Below, in pieces: positions 16,752 through 25,715 of a stretch of 59,063 nucleotides of DNA; position 1 is the stretch's first letter; each line of letters starts with the position of its first letter. Below the pieces are notes generated by a model. It searched no databases. It saw only the letters and a program-made list of their open reading frames with translations, and was not told where the DNA came from. Source of the stretch: Calothrix membranacea FACHB-236 (GTDB lineage: Bacteria; Cyanobacteriota; Cyanobacteriia; Cyanobacteriales; Nostocaceae); the NCBI RefSeq assembly GCF_014696315.1, contig NZ_JACJPX010000052.1:1-59063 (forward strand), written 5' to 3'. The position numbers and the translations under genes are program-made.

Positions 16752-18833
16752 TCAGCTATAGTAAGCTAATAAATTGCTGTAAGCAGCTTCAATTTTTCGC
16801 AATTCTTCTATCACCGCCTCTTGCAAATTCTTTAACCTCTTCAATTCACTTTCGCGATTGATTTCCTGTGAGGCTTTTTGCTTCAACAAATTATCTAATT
16901 CCGCTTTGCGAGATGTGATATCATCATTAATCCGCTTAGTAACTTCTCTCTCATAAGAGTCAAAACATTCTTTGACTGCATCATATACAGTTTTAGATTG
17001 TTCGTTGGCTACTTGTGGAAGATGTTTCACTAATTCTTTTTTGGCAGTTTTGACTAATTCTTTACGTGCTTGATCTGCTTGTAAAACGCCTATTCCTAAG
17101 CCTAGCAATGCAAATCCAATGGGGCCGAGAAAAATACCTGTTACTGCCGAAATTATGCCGCCAATGCCAATTACAGTGAAGTAATTTAATAAAATATTTT
17201 TCCAATCAAACCCTGCACTAGCTAAGGCTACACCCGCAAAATTTCCTTGCGATAAGGATAACAATCCTATCGCCCATTTTGCCCAACCAGGAGATTTATC
17301 ATCTTCTGGCGTACCTGTAGAATGTACTTTTACTTGTTGTCCAGTTAATTTTTCGGTAATTTTGTCTGTGACTTGGCTATAGGATGCGCCATACTGTGCA
17401 GCACTACGAGAAAGTTCTCTAAAAGCTGCATTAATATCTTTTTCCGCAGTTAAAGTCCAAGCAGAAAATTTATCACTAATATATTGTTCAAAGGCTTTTT
17501 GCAAAGCCGCATTAAATGCTTCTCGTTTACCACTACTGAGTAAGTCCAGCAAATTTAATTCTGGTTGATAGCGCAAGAAATCGGTTTCAAAGGTATTACC
17601 TAAATTTAAAACGTAGCTACGAAAAGATTCTGAAATTGTTCTTGCTTGTGTATCTCTAGTATTGATAATTTCTTTTTGGAATTGATCACCAATATTTGTT
17701 AGCTTCTTGAACTCTGGTTCTACAGAATCAATTCTTTCTTTCAATTCATCAACATCTTTATCCAGTAATGGTAAGCGTCTTTCGATAGCTTCGCGGGTGT
17801 GATTACAAGTTTGTCTCGCTAAAGTTCTCACTTGTCGCAATTCTGCGATCGCACGTTCTCTAGTGAGGAAAGTATTCAATGCTCCCATAAACTCTGGAAA
17901 GCCAGTTCCTTGCAAATCCGCTTGAGGATTTTTCAATCTTTTTCTCAGTGCTTGAATTGAGGAAAGCTCAAAAACTCGCTCGCTATAAATATTCTGTCCA
18001 TCTACATGACAATATTCTGCCAAATTCGCTTTAAATACTTGCCGTAATCTATCTTCTGCTGCATTTAACTCTTCTGTATCATCAGGATCTATCAATGATT
18101 CCCGTACTTGATCCCATGCATTGATTAAGAAGAAGACTGTTAAGCCTCGACCTTTAATGTAATTTTCTAAGTACCGACGTTCGCCTAAAGTACAAGGTTG
18201 TGATGCTCTCATCACAAACAAAATAGCATGGCAATTATTTACATAACCTAACGATAATTCGTTACGTGCTTCTGTATCATTTAACCCTGGACTATCAACA
18301 ATTTCAATTCCCTTTTCTAATAGCGTTAAGGGATACTCAACCACTGCATGATCAACATCAGGAAATGCTTGTTTTTTCTCTTGTTCTAGTTTCTTGGCTT
18401 CAGCAGGATCAATAGTATATTTATATTTAAAGCTTTGAAAATCTAATTCTTGGGGACTTTTCCCATCATTAAAATAAATTGTCACCTTTTTCTCTGGCCC
18501 ATAGCGCAATACGGTTAAGACTGCGGTACAGGGGTTAACATCACTGGGTAATAAATTTTCTCCAATTAAGGCATTAAGAAACGTACTTTTACCCCGTTTC
18601 ATATCGCCTAAAACTAATAGACGAAATACACCTTGCTTGAGATTTTTACTGGCTGCTGCGATATCTTCAATATCGCGTTCTAGGCTGAGTTTTCCTGAGG
18701 AAGATTCGCCAACCAATTCAGCTTGATTAATTGTATCTGCAAGTTTACTTAAACAATCAGCCATCCGCGATCGCACTTGTGCAACCCGTTCTAAATCGTT
18801 GATAAATTTATCAGTTGCAACTTGATTACTCAT
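16752..18833 (-). CDS. Bacterial dynamin-like protein, BDLP1 orthologue
   Basis: A 693-residue GTPase closely resembling the structurally solved Nostoc punctiforme BDLP1 (same length and near-identical stretches by memory). G1 is GDMKRGKSTFLNAL, G3 DSPGLND and G4 NAWD; long neck and trunk helices follow, and the hydrophobic paddle (ILLNYFTVIGIGGIISAVTG onward, about 550-595) inserts into lipid. BDLP1 tubulates membranes in a GTP-dependent way. I start at MSNQVATD (18833), giving 693 residues as in the Nostoc protein; an ATG three codons upstream (18842) is also possible. The upstream small membrane protein ends at 18850, only 16 bp away, so the genes are coupled. Confidence 0.93.
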   Translation of the reverse strand: MSNQVATDKFINDLERVAQVRSRMADCLSKLADTINQAELVGESSSGKLSLERDIEDIAAASKNLKQGVFRLLVLGDMKRGKSTFLNALIGENLLPSDVNPCTAVLTVLRYGPEKKVTIYFNDGKSPQELDFQSFKYKYTIDPAEAKKLEQEKKQAFPDVDHAVVEYPLTLLEKGIEIVDSPGLNDTEARNELSLGYVNNCHAILFVMRASQPCTLGERRYLENYIKGRGLTVFFLINAWDQVRESLIDPDDTEELNAAEDRLRQVFKANLAEYCHVDGQNIYSERVFELSSIQALRKRLKNPQADLQGTGFPEFMGALNTFLTRERAIAELRQVRTLARQTCNHTREAIERRLPLLDKDVDELKERIDSVEPEFKKLTNIGDQFQKEIINTRDTQARTISESFRSYVLNLGNTFETDFLRYQPELNLLDLLSSGKREAFNAALQKAFEQYISDKFSAWTLTAEKDINAAFRELSRSAAQYGASYSQVTDKITEKLTGQQVKVHSTGTPEDDKSPGWAKWAIGLLSLSQGNFAGVALASAGFDWKNILLNYFTVIGIGGIISAVTGIFLGPIGFALLGLGIGVLQADQARKELVKTAKKELVKHLPQVANEQSKTVYDAVKECFDSYEREVTKRINDDITSRKAELDNLLKQKASQEINRESELKRLKNLQEAVIEELRKIEAAYSNLLAYYS

Positions 18834-18849
18834 CAGATTCATACCCTAA

Positions 18850-19188
18850 TTAAGGTTGATTTTTAGAAGATTCCAGAAACAGCTTGTAAGCTAGCCACAC
18901 TAGCGCAGCGAACATAATCATCCCCGCCAAAGCTGCGGCGATTTTCACCGCAACCAGCACCGTCACAGCAACAGCAAACAACTTTGCACCCAGCATGATA
19001 TTTTTCATCAACGGCTGAGATAGCTTTTCCGGCTGATGCTTAACAGTTTTATAAACAGGTGGATTAATTTCTGCTTCCATTTCCCGGAGTCTTAATTCTA
19101 CTTCTCGTTGTCGAAGTTCACGTTCGCGCTGTTCCAGTTCGTGATTGCGTTCTGCGCTTCGCAGCAGCGCTTCGCTATCGCTTTCCAT
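18850..19188 (-). CDS. Small coiled-coil membrane protein upstream of BDLP1
   Basis: A 112-residue protein. Residues 5-40 form a strongly charged heptad region (RNHELEQRERELRQREVEL) expected to be a coiled coil, and residues 66-104 contain one or two transmembrane segments (LFAVAVTVLVAVKIAAALAG). GGAG is 9 nt before the ATG. It is the first gene of an apparent operon with the two dynamin genes. I do not recognise a family; a membrane adaptor or partner for the dynamins is a reasonable guess from order alone. Confidence 0.75.
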   Translation of the reverse strand: MESDSEALLRSAERNHELEQRERELRQREVELRLREMEAEINPPVYKTVKHQPEKLSQPLMKNIMLGAKLFAVAVTVLVAVKIAAALAGMIMFAALVWLAYKLFLESSKNQP

Positions 19189-19444
19189 TACTGTCCACTC
19201 CGTCTAGGACAATGACATGATTTAAGTAATCATGGCACATAAATGTATTTTATTTGACTAAAATTTATAAAGCCTCAGTATAATCGCTACTTTGCTAGGG
19301 ATTGGGGACTGGGATGAATGATCGGGAAAATTGTCAATTAGAATTGCAAGCTAATATTAGATATAGAAGGCTTAAAAAAACTATAAATACCGCAGCCACT
19401 ATACGCCAAAATTTTTATAGAAAATAATTTAGGTACGGTCAAAT

Positions 19445-20419
19445 ATGGATATCAAACATGGCTTCTTAGGCACAGTTGGTAACACACCTCTGATTCGCCT
19501 CAACAGCTTTAGTGAAGAAACGGGGTGCGAAATTTTAGGTAAAGCCGAATTTCTCAATCCTGGTGGTTCCGTTAAAGACCGAGCTGCACTGTATATTATT
19601 GAAGACGCAGAAAAGAAAGGTTTACTCAAGCCTGGTGGTACAGTAGTTGAAGGTACAGCTGGTAATACTGGCATTGGCTTGGCGCATATTTGCAATGCTA
19701 AAGGTTACAAATGCCTCATTATTATTCCTGATACCCAATCTCAAGAAAAGATAGACGCACTCACAACACTAGGTGCAGAAGTTCGTCCAGTTCCCGCCGT
19801 TCCTTACAAAGACCCCAACAACTACGTTAGGCTATCAGGCAGAATTGCAGCTGAGTTAGACAACGCGATTTGGGCAAACCAGTTTGATAATTTAGCTAAC
19901 CGCATTGCTCATTATGAAACCACAGGGCCAGAAATTTGGTCACAAACAGATGGAAAAATTGACGGCTGGGTAGCTGCAACTGGTACTGGTGGGACATTTG
20001 CTGGTGTCGCACTTTACCTAAAAGAAAAAAATCCAGCTGTTAAATGCGTTGTTGCTGATCCCCTTGGTAGCGGACTTTACAGCTACATTAAAACTGGTGA
20101 AATCAAGATGGAAGGCAATTCCATCACCGAAGGTATTGGTAACAGCCGCATCACAGCCAATATGGAAGGCGCACCCGCTGATGATGCAATCCAGATAGAT
20201 GACCCAGAAGCTTTGCGAGTAGTTTACCAACTGCTGAGAAAAGATGGTTTGTTAATGGGTGGTTCCACAGGGATTAATGTGGCTGCGGCTGTTGCATTAG
20301 CCAAGCAGTTAGGCCCAGGACACACCATTGTTACCATTCTCTGTGACAGCGGTTCTCGCTATCAGTCCCGCATATTTAACCGCGAATGGCTGGCTTCTAA
20401 AGGGCTTTCCGTAGATTAG
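19445..20419 (+). CDS. cysK: Cysteine synthase, PLP-dependent
   Basis: A 324-residue fold-type II PLP enzyme making cysteine from O-acetylserine and sulfide. The PLP lysine is Lys44 in [11 protein letters not shown], the substrate/PLP loop reads [10 protein letters not shown] (about 69-78) instead of the PTSGNTG of classical CysK, and the phosphate-binding GTGGTF is near residue 180. The GTAGNTG variant is found in a side branch of the family, so substrate preference may differ from E. coli CysK. It is followed by two palindromic repeats. Confidence 0.88.
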   Translation: MDIKHGFLGTVGNTPLIRLNSFSEETGCEILGKAEFLNPGGSVKDRAALYIIEDAEKKGLLKPGGTVVEGTAGNTGIGLAHICNAKGYKCLIIIPDTQSQEKIDALTTLGAEVRPVPAVPYKDPNNYVRLSGRIAAELDNAIWANQFDNLANRIAHYETTGPEIWSQTDGKIDGWVAATGTGGTFAGVALYLKEKNPAVKCVVADPLGSGLYSYIKTGEIKMEGNSITEGIGNSRITANMEGAPADDAIQIDDPEALRVVYQLLRKDGLLMGGSTGINVAAAVALAKQLGPGHTIVTILCDSGSRYQSRIFNREWLASKGLSVD

Positions 20420-20426
20420 TTAAAAA

Positions 20427-20483
20427 TTGTAGAGACGCGATTCATCGCGTCTGTTGAAGAGACGTGATGAATCGCGTCTGTAC
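20427..20483 (+). repeat. Two palindromic GACGCGAT repeats after cysK
   Basis: GACGCGATTCATCGCGTC and, about 30 bp on, GACGTGATGAATCGCGTC: two adjacent near-perfect palindromes 15-60 bp past the cysK stop. They can form hairpins and may mark the transcript end, but there is no clear T-tract. Confidence 0.7.
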
Positions 20484-20536
20484 AAAAGTCAAAAATAATT
20501 ATCTTCCCAATCCCCAGTCCCCAGTCCCCAACCCCC

Positions 20537-20866
20537 ATGTCAAATACTACTCACCCACAGTTCCCGACAATAGACGCTGCTGCTGTGCCAAAATGCGTGC
20601 GGGTGTGCCAAAACCGCACTTGTAAAAAACAAGGCGCAGCAGATGTATTAGCTGCTTTTGCTGCTTTACCCGTTCCCGGTGTCATCGTTACACCTAGCAG
20701 CTGTTTGGGACAATGTGGTAGCGGGCCGATGGTACTGGTATTACCTGAGATGGTCTGGTATAGCAGGGTTCAACCAAGTGAAGTACCTCTATTGGTAGAA
20801 CAACATTTAATTGGTGATCAAAGAGTCCAGCAGATGCTTTATTATCGGTTTCATCCCCAGGTATAA
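20537..20866 (+). CDS. Thioredoxin-fold [2Fe-2S] ferredoxin
   Basis: A 109-residue protein of the thioredoxin-like [2Fe-2S] ferredoxin family. Likely cluster ligands are Cys24 and Cys29 (VCQNRTC) with Cys56 and Cys60 (SSCLGQC); Cys20 is extra. The spacing fits the family. It probably acts as a small electron carrier or cluster holder in the cytoplasm; the partner is unknown. The start lies directly after a CCCCAGT short repeat. Confidence 0.87.
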   Translation: MSNTTHPQFPTIDAAAVPKCVRVCQNRTCKKQGAADVLAAFAALPVPGVIVTPSSCLGQCGSGPMVLVLPEMVWYSRVQPSEVPLLVEQHLIGDQRVQQMLYYRFHPQV

Positions 20867-20921
20867 ATCTGTTTTAAAAATATCAAGTCTGCACTCTTTG
20901 TTGACTTAAGTGAGGAAGCCA

Positions 20922-21713
20922 ATGAACATTCAGCAGCTACGCCAATCATTGAAAATGAAGTGGCTGAGTTACTACGAACAAAACCGGCCTTGGTTAGTAA
21001 AAATGCGAATTTGGGCTACTTATGATGGTCTGCGGCGACCTTCATCTGGTTTTATGTTGGCTACTCTGTCTGTGTTAGAACCCGAGTTTGATCAGATACT
21101 TGGTTTTATTATGGAACTAAATAATAACCCTGATCAAATAATTAGGGCATTGGGTCTTAACTTCAATCCTGATGAAGAGTTAGATTTAATAAATAGAGAG
21201 GATTCTATTGTTTATGACCAATTTTCTGCTGAACCTTTAGAGGAAATTCAGGATAAATTGCAGCCTGTATTATTAGCTACTGAAAATTTAGCAGTCACTT
21301 CCGAATCTCCTACAAGGGTATTAAATTCCGAACCGTTCCTGAGCGATCGCACCCCAACCAAAATTGCTGTACCATCTTTTACGGTAACTAATGGTGTAGT
21401 TCGCGATCGCCAACCGGAATCATCAGCCACAACGCTACTAGTAGACAAACCCACCGCGATTTTACCTGAACATCAACCAGAGCCGCTAGCCCAGTCTCCC
21501 GAAGTACCTGTCAATGACAAAACGCTGCAATCTCTTGGTGTCGCTATCAAGCGTCCTAGCAAAGGTCATCCCATGAAGGTGCAATTACCACCCATACCTA
21601 AGAAAATGAAGCTATCACATATTAGTAATGCTAGTACTGTAGCTTCTTGGGTAGATGAGTTCTGTCAAGGTGCTGATTGGAACCCAGAGGAAGCTATTTT
21701 TATTCATTTTTGA
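20922..21713 (+). CDS. DUF5331 family cyanobacterial protein
   Basis: A 263-residue protein with a conserved first 90 residues (MNIQQLRQSLKMKWLSYY, then RIWATYDGLRRPSSGF and LEPEFDQILGF) of the cyanobacteria-specific DUF5331 type, a Pro/Ser/Thr-rich low-complexity middle, and a short conserved tail ending WVDEFCQGADWNPEEAIF. Function is unknown. The ATG at 20922 is chosen because GAGGAAG (20912-20918) is a good ribosome site; an in-frame GTG at 20910 overlaps it. It follows the ferredoxin by 55 bp, same strand. Confidence 0.8.
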   Translation: MNIQQLRQSLKMKWLSYYEQNRPWLVKMRIWATYDGLRRPSSGFMLATLSVLEPEFDQILGFIMELNNNPDQIIRALGLNFNPDEELDLINREDSIVYDQFSAEPLEEIQDKLQPVLLATENLAVTSESPTRVLNSEPFLSDRTPTKIAVPSFTVTNGVVRDRQPESSATTLLVDKPTAILPEHQPEPLAQSPEVPVNDKTLQSLGVAIKRPSKGHPMKVQLPPIPKKMKLSHISNASTVASWVDEFCQGADWNPEEAIFIHF

Positions 21714-22015
21714 AACGAGTCAAAAGTCAAGGGTTATAGATTGTTTTATTGTTGACTGTTGGCTGTTAAGAGTCAACAGTCAACGAATTTAAGCAGAATA
21801 CTTGATTATTGGGAGTTCCCCTTGCAACTATTCTTCAATCATAGGGGTGCGGAGGTCTTCAAATTTTAATATGTTCTAGAAAAAGCAGATGTTTATTCTC
21901 GGTAAAATCACGTAAAAGCAGCCAAGACTATATATCTCACTTCAGTAATCTTGACATTGAATGTGAAACACTTCAGTAGTTACTCTGAAGGCAGAATTTT
22001 TGTTACAAGATTACT
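21714..22015. other. Intergenic region with a GTTGACTGTTG hairpin
   Basis: This 302-bp gap contains GTTGACTGTTG (21751-21761) perfectly paired with CAACAGTCAAC (21774-21784), made from the GACTGTT short repeat and usable as a transcript end. The rest, before the histidine kinase, shows no gene. Confidence 0.65.
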
Positions 22016-23614
22016 GTGTTTGATCTGGACGCTTTTTTTCACCTTTCACCTGACCTATTCTGTATAATCTCGCAGGATGGTTGTTACCACAAAGTGAATT
22101 CTGCATGGGAACCAGTGTTGGGATGGAAATCAGCAGAGTTAATTGGGCATTCTTGGTTAGAGTTTGTGCATCCAGATGATATTGCGATCGCGCATTTGCC
22201 AACTGCACAGCAAAATTTACATTTAGAAATCCGTTATCTGCATCAAGATGGTAGTTATTGCTGGTTGTCTTGGAGTTTATCTACCACCCAAGAGGGATTG
22301 ACATATGCAGTAGGCAAAGATTTCACTACACAACAGCAACAAATTACAGCACTTTCTACAGAAAGAAATAGCTTATATAATCTCCTCGATCAGCTACCAG
22401 CTTTTCTTTATCTCCAACCGCAGGATTATGGAGTCGGCTTTTATAACCAACGCTTCCGGGAAGTTTTTGGCGATCCCACAGGGAAACGCTGTTACGAAGC
22501 GATCGCAGGTTTAAAACAACCTTGTCCATCATGCCCCACTTTCCGGGTTTTTGATACTCAAGCACCGCAACTATGGGAATGGATTGATGGTAAAACAAAG
22601 CAGGTGTATCAAATTTACGATTACCCCTTCAAGGATATGAATGGTAATCCAATGGTTGTGGAAATGGGTTTAAATATTACTCCGGTAAAACAAGCAGAAA
22701 AAGCTTTACGAGAACGGGAGATAGAATTAACCCAAAAAAATCAAGAACTGCAACAAACTCTTGATCAATTAAAAAGTACTCAAACACAACTGATTCAAAC
22801 TGAGAAAATGTCTTCTCTGGGACAATTAGTGGCGGGTGTGGCGCATGAAATTAATAATCCTGTGAATTTTATTCACGGTAATATTACTCATGCTAAAGAC
22901 TATACTCAACAATTACTAGAACTCTTAACACTTTATCAAACAGAATATCCCCAACCAACTGCGGCAATTCAAGAATTCATAGAAGATATTGATTTAGAGT
23001 TCCTCATTGAAGACCTAGAAAAGTTACTAGACTCAATGAAAATTGGCAGCGATCGCATTCGCAATATTGTCCTTTCATTACGCAATTTCTCGCGCTTGGA
23101 TGAAGCAGAAATGAAAGAAGTTGACATCCATAGCGGAATAGATAGTACGCTGATGATTTTGCAACATCGCTTTACCAGTAAAACAGAATCTCCTCACATC
23201 AATATTATTAAAGATTATGCTCAACTCCCATTAGTAGATTGCTATGTGGGGCAACTTAATCAAGTATTTATGAATATTATTAATAACGCAATTGATGCTC
23301 TAGAAGAGTCAATTATTAATCAAAAAGTAAATGCACAACCTGAAATTACTATTCGGACTCAGCTCATAAATACTGATTGGGTTGCTATTGAAATTAGTGA
23401 TAATGGCATGGGAATATCTGAAGAAGTTCAGCAGCGTTTATTTGAACCATTTTTTACCACTAAACCCATAGGTAAAGGTACAGGTTTAGGAATGTCAATT
23501 AGCTATCAAATTATTACAGAAAAACATCAAGGAAAATTGCACTGTATTTCCTCCCTAGGAAAGGGAGCAAAGTTTGTGATTCAGATTCCAATTCAACAAA
23601 CCATTGTCGATTAG
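22016..23614 (+). CDS. PAS-domain sensor histidine kinase
   Basis: A 532-residue soluble sensor kinase with no membrane segments. PAS domain 1 is at about 5-115 (FHLSPDLFCIISQDG, HPDD motif) and PAS domain 2 at about 120-235, carrying Cys residues in CYEAIAGLKQPCPSCPTF that could bind metal or sense redox. A coiled coil (about 235-268) leads to the dimerisation/phosphoacceptor helix with His near 276 in VAGVAHEINNPVNF and an HATPase domain (GMGISEEV, GKGTGLGMSISYQI). No response regulator is adjacent, so it is an orphan kinase. The start is a GTG at 22016; no clear Shine-Dalgarno is visible, but the PAS domain begins at once, which supports it. Confidence 0.9.
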   Translation: MFDLDAFFHLSPDLFCIISQDGCYHKVNSAWEPVLGWKSAELIGHSWLEFVHPDDIAIAHLPTAQQNLHLEIRYLHQDGSYCWLSWSLSTTQEGLTYAVGKDFTTQQQQITALSTERNSLYNLLDQLPAFLYLQPQDYGVGFYNQRFREVFGDPTGKRCYEAIAGLKQPCPSCPTFRVFDTQAPQLWEWIDGKTKQVYQIYDYPFKDMNGNPMVVEMGLNITPVKQAEKALREREIELTQKNQELQQTLDQLKSTQTQLIQTEKMSSLGQLVAGVAHEINNPVNFIHGNITHAKDYTQQLLELLTLYQTEYPQPTAAIQEFIEDIDLEFLIEDLEKLLDSMKIGSDRIRNIVLSLRNFSRLDEAEMKEVDIHSGIDSTLMILQHRFTSKTESPHINIIKDYAQLPLVDCYVGQLNQVFMNIINNAIDALEESIINQKVNAQPEITIRTQLINTDWVAIEISDNGMGISEEVQQRLFEPFFTTKPIGKGTGLGMSISYQIITEKHQGKLHCISSLGKGAKFVIQIPIQQTIVD

Positions 23615-23671
23615 AAATTGGATTTATCGGCGTGTATCGGCGGTTAATTATTACCTAATCGTATAACAATT

Positions 23672-25342
23672 TTAAGCGCCAGGTTTGAAATAATCGAGAA
23701 GGCGATCACCTGAATCTGCGCGAATTAATGCCACAACTACATCGGGTAAACTTCTTAAACTGGGATAAACCAAATAACGTGGTTCCCAATGAGGACGAAA
23801 CTTTTCTTTGTAGGCGTGTAAACCCTTGAAGTTGTAGAAGCGATTTAAATGTTCGTAGAGATAGCCTAATACTTTCTCTAAGCGGCGCGATTCTGGGGTT
23901 TCACCTACACCAGCTAAAGCAGAAAGTGCAAAATTAAAACTATCGTAATTTTTCTCTTTAAAATACTGGAGCATGGAACTAAATAGAAAGTCCATTGTGC
24001 CATTTTCCATTGATGGACGATGGCGCATCATATCCAAAGTAACTTCATTATGTTGATACTCTGGCACAATATTGGCAAAGGCAGTAATTTTTCCTTGGGG
24101 TTCATAAACCACAGCAATTACACAATCTCGCAAATAGGCTTCATCAAACCAACCCAGAGAAAACTTTTTTTCTGAACCTTGTACCATCTTCAACCATTCA
24201 TCACTTACAGGTTTCAGTTGACGTAATAATTCATCAGGAATTGGTGGTTGATAAAACTTGACTTCATAGCCTAGTTTTGTCAATTTATTAATTGCAGAGC
24301 GAAACTTTTGACCGGCTTTACCTTGTAAAGTAAAAGCGTTGAGATCTACTATCGCTTCTTCACCAATTTTAAGTACCCGAAAACCGAGAGAAATGTAAAT
24401 ATCCAAATCATCGGGTAAGGTTTGGTAAAAGGCGGGATACCAGTCGTTACGCTGACAAAATTCACCAAAAGCGGCTATTACCTCTTGACGTTCTTCTATG
24501 GGGCCAATCGGATCTCCCAATGCGATCGCACCTCTACCTTTGGGAACGTAGGCGATTGTACTGCGACCAGAAGAACTAAAATAATAACTTTTATCACTTA
24601 ATAAGGTGTAGGCTGCTAAAGAAGAATGACCATATTTTTCGACAATTTCTTTAGCTTTACGGCGTTCATTTAGGGTTGCTGAATCACGCAAAAAAACTGG
24701 TTGTAATAGCATTACCAATGCATAGATAAACGTACAAGCTGCTATTACATAAATTGAATCAGCAAAAAAATTACCAAATTGGGTTGTCGGTTGCAATCCA
24801 GCATTATCTTCTGTGAAAAACATGGCGAGAGTTTGAAATATTGCGTCTTGCCAATCAAAATTCACTGAAAATTTGCCATCTAGCAAGTAAAATCCAATTG
24901 TGCCGTATGCCAAAGTAAATATAAAAGCGCCTAATAATACCCTAACTCCCCTTGCAATTGAAGGACGGTCTGACTGAGCAGTAAATACATGGCGGATGGA
25001 GATTAATTGCACCAACAATATACAAGAAAGTATACTCTCTTCATAGTCCCAACCCTTGACTAAATGACTAATAATAGAAATTACTATTAAACCAATTGTG
25101 AGTAACCAAGCGATACGTTTCCGTCGCAATAAGTTTGTTGCTAATGCTAATAATGCAAACCCAGTTAAAGCCGCAAATATATGTCCAGTAGCGCGAATTT
25201 CAAAGGGTAAGAATTGCTTTAACCAGTGAGTCCGTTCAGGTAATGTCGGCGTAACAGCAGAAACCAAGTTGACTAATCCGACTAAAGCTGTGAGAAAAGC
25301 TGCAACTCTCAGTCCGATTTTGGTTTTTAATTTAGAAGTCAT
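23672..25342 (-). CDS. DUF2156 membrane protein (LPG-synthase-like C-terminal domain)
   Basis: A 556-residue protein. About six or seven transmembrane helices fill residues 1-215; the cytoplasmic part (about 225-545) is a DUF2156 double-GNAT fold resembling the catalytic half of MprF/lysyl-phosphatidylglycerol synthases (YYFSSSGRSTIAYVPKGRGAIALGDP, then MMRHRPSMENGTMDFLFSSM). MprF enzymes move an aminoacyl group from tRNA to lipid, changing surface charge. Whether this member aminoacylates lipid or another acceptor is unknown. It stands alone on the minus strand. Confidence 0.85.
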   Translation of the reverse strand: MTSKLKTKIGLRVAAFLTALVGLVNLVSAVTPTLPERTHWLKQFLPFEIRATGHIFAALTGFALLALATNLLRRKRIAWLLTIGLIVISIISHLVKGWDYEESILSCILLVQLISIRHVFTAQSDRPSIARGVRVLLGAFIFTLAYGTIGFYLLDGKFSVNFDWQDAIFQTLAMFFTEDNAGLQPTTQFGNFFADSIYVIAACTFIYALVMLLQPVFLRDSATLNERRKAKEIVEKYGHSSLAAYTLLSDKSYYFSSSGRSTIAYVPKGRGAIALGDPIGPIEERQEVIAAFGEFCQRNDWYPAFYQTLPDDLDIYISLGFRVLKIGEEAIVDLNAFTLQGKAGQKFRSAINKLTKLGYEVKFYQPPIPDELLRQLKPVSDEWLKMVQGSEKKFSLGWFDEAYLRDCVIAVVYEPQGKITAFANIVPEYQHNEVTLDMMRHRPSMENGTMDFLFSSMLQYFKEKNYDSFNFALSALAGVGETPESRRLEKVLGYLYEHLNRFYNFKGLHAYKEKFRPHWEPRYLVYPSLRSLPDVVVALIRADSGDRLLDYFKPGA

Positions 25343-25715
25343 TTTTCATTGATGATGAGTTAAGTAGATCGGCAAAATTAAAGATAACTGGCTGTCATTT
25401 GTGATTTGTCATTTGTCCTTTGTCCTTTGTCAGGATTTCAAGTGTTTAGAACAGTAGGGTGTGTTACGGCTATGAAAGGATTTGGCACATAGAGACAATG
25501 AAATTTAGCCGTAATGCACCATCCATGCTTTATAAATACCTCTTAATTTCTGAAATTATTTGTTTAGTAAGAGAACAGGAAATAGGGAATAAGAAATAAA
25601 AGTGTACTTAGGTTGGTTTAACACTAAAACATGAATCCTATAATTTCTTGTTCAGGAATTTATTTATCGTAAATAAAATGCTTTAAGACTCCTACATCTA
25701 TACGTAGCATCTTTT
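25343..25715. other. Intergenic region with short repeats, no gene seen
   Basis: The 373-bp gap between the esterase 3' end and the DUF2156 gene start carries the TTTGTCC/TTTGTCA tandem repeat at about 25400-25432. Otherwise it is A/T-rich and without a credible gene. Confidence 0.6.
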
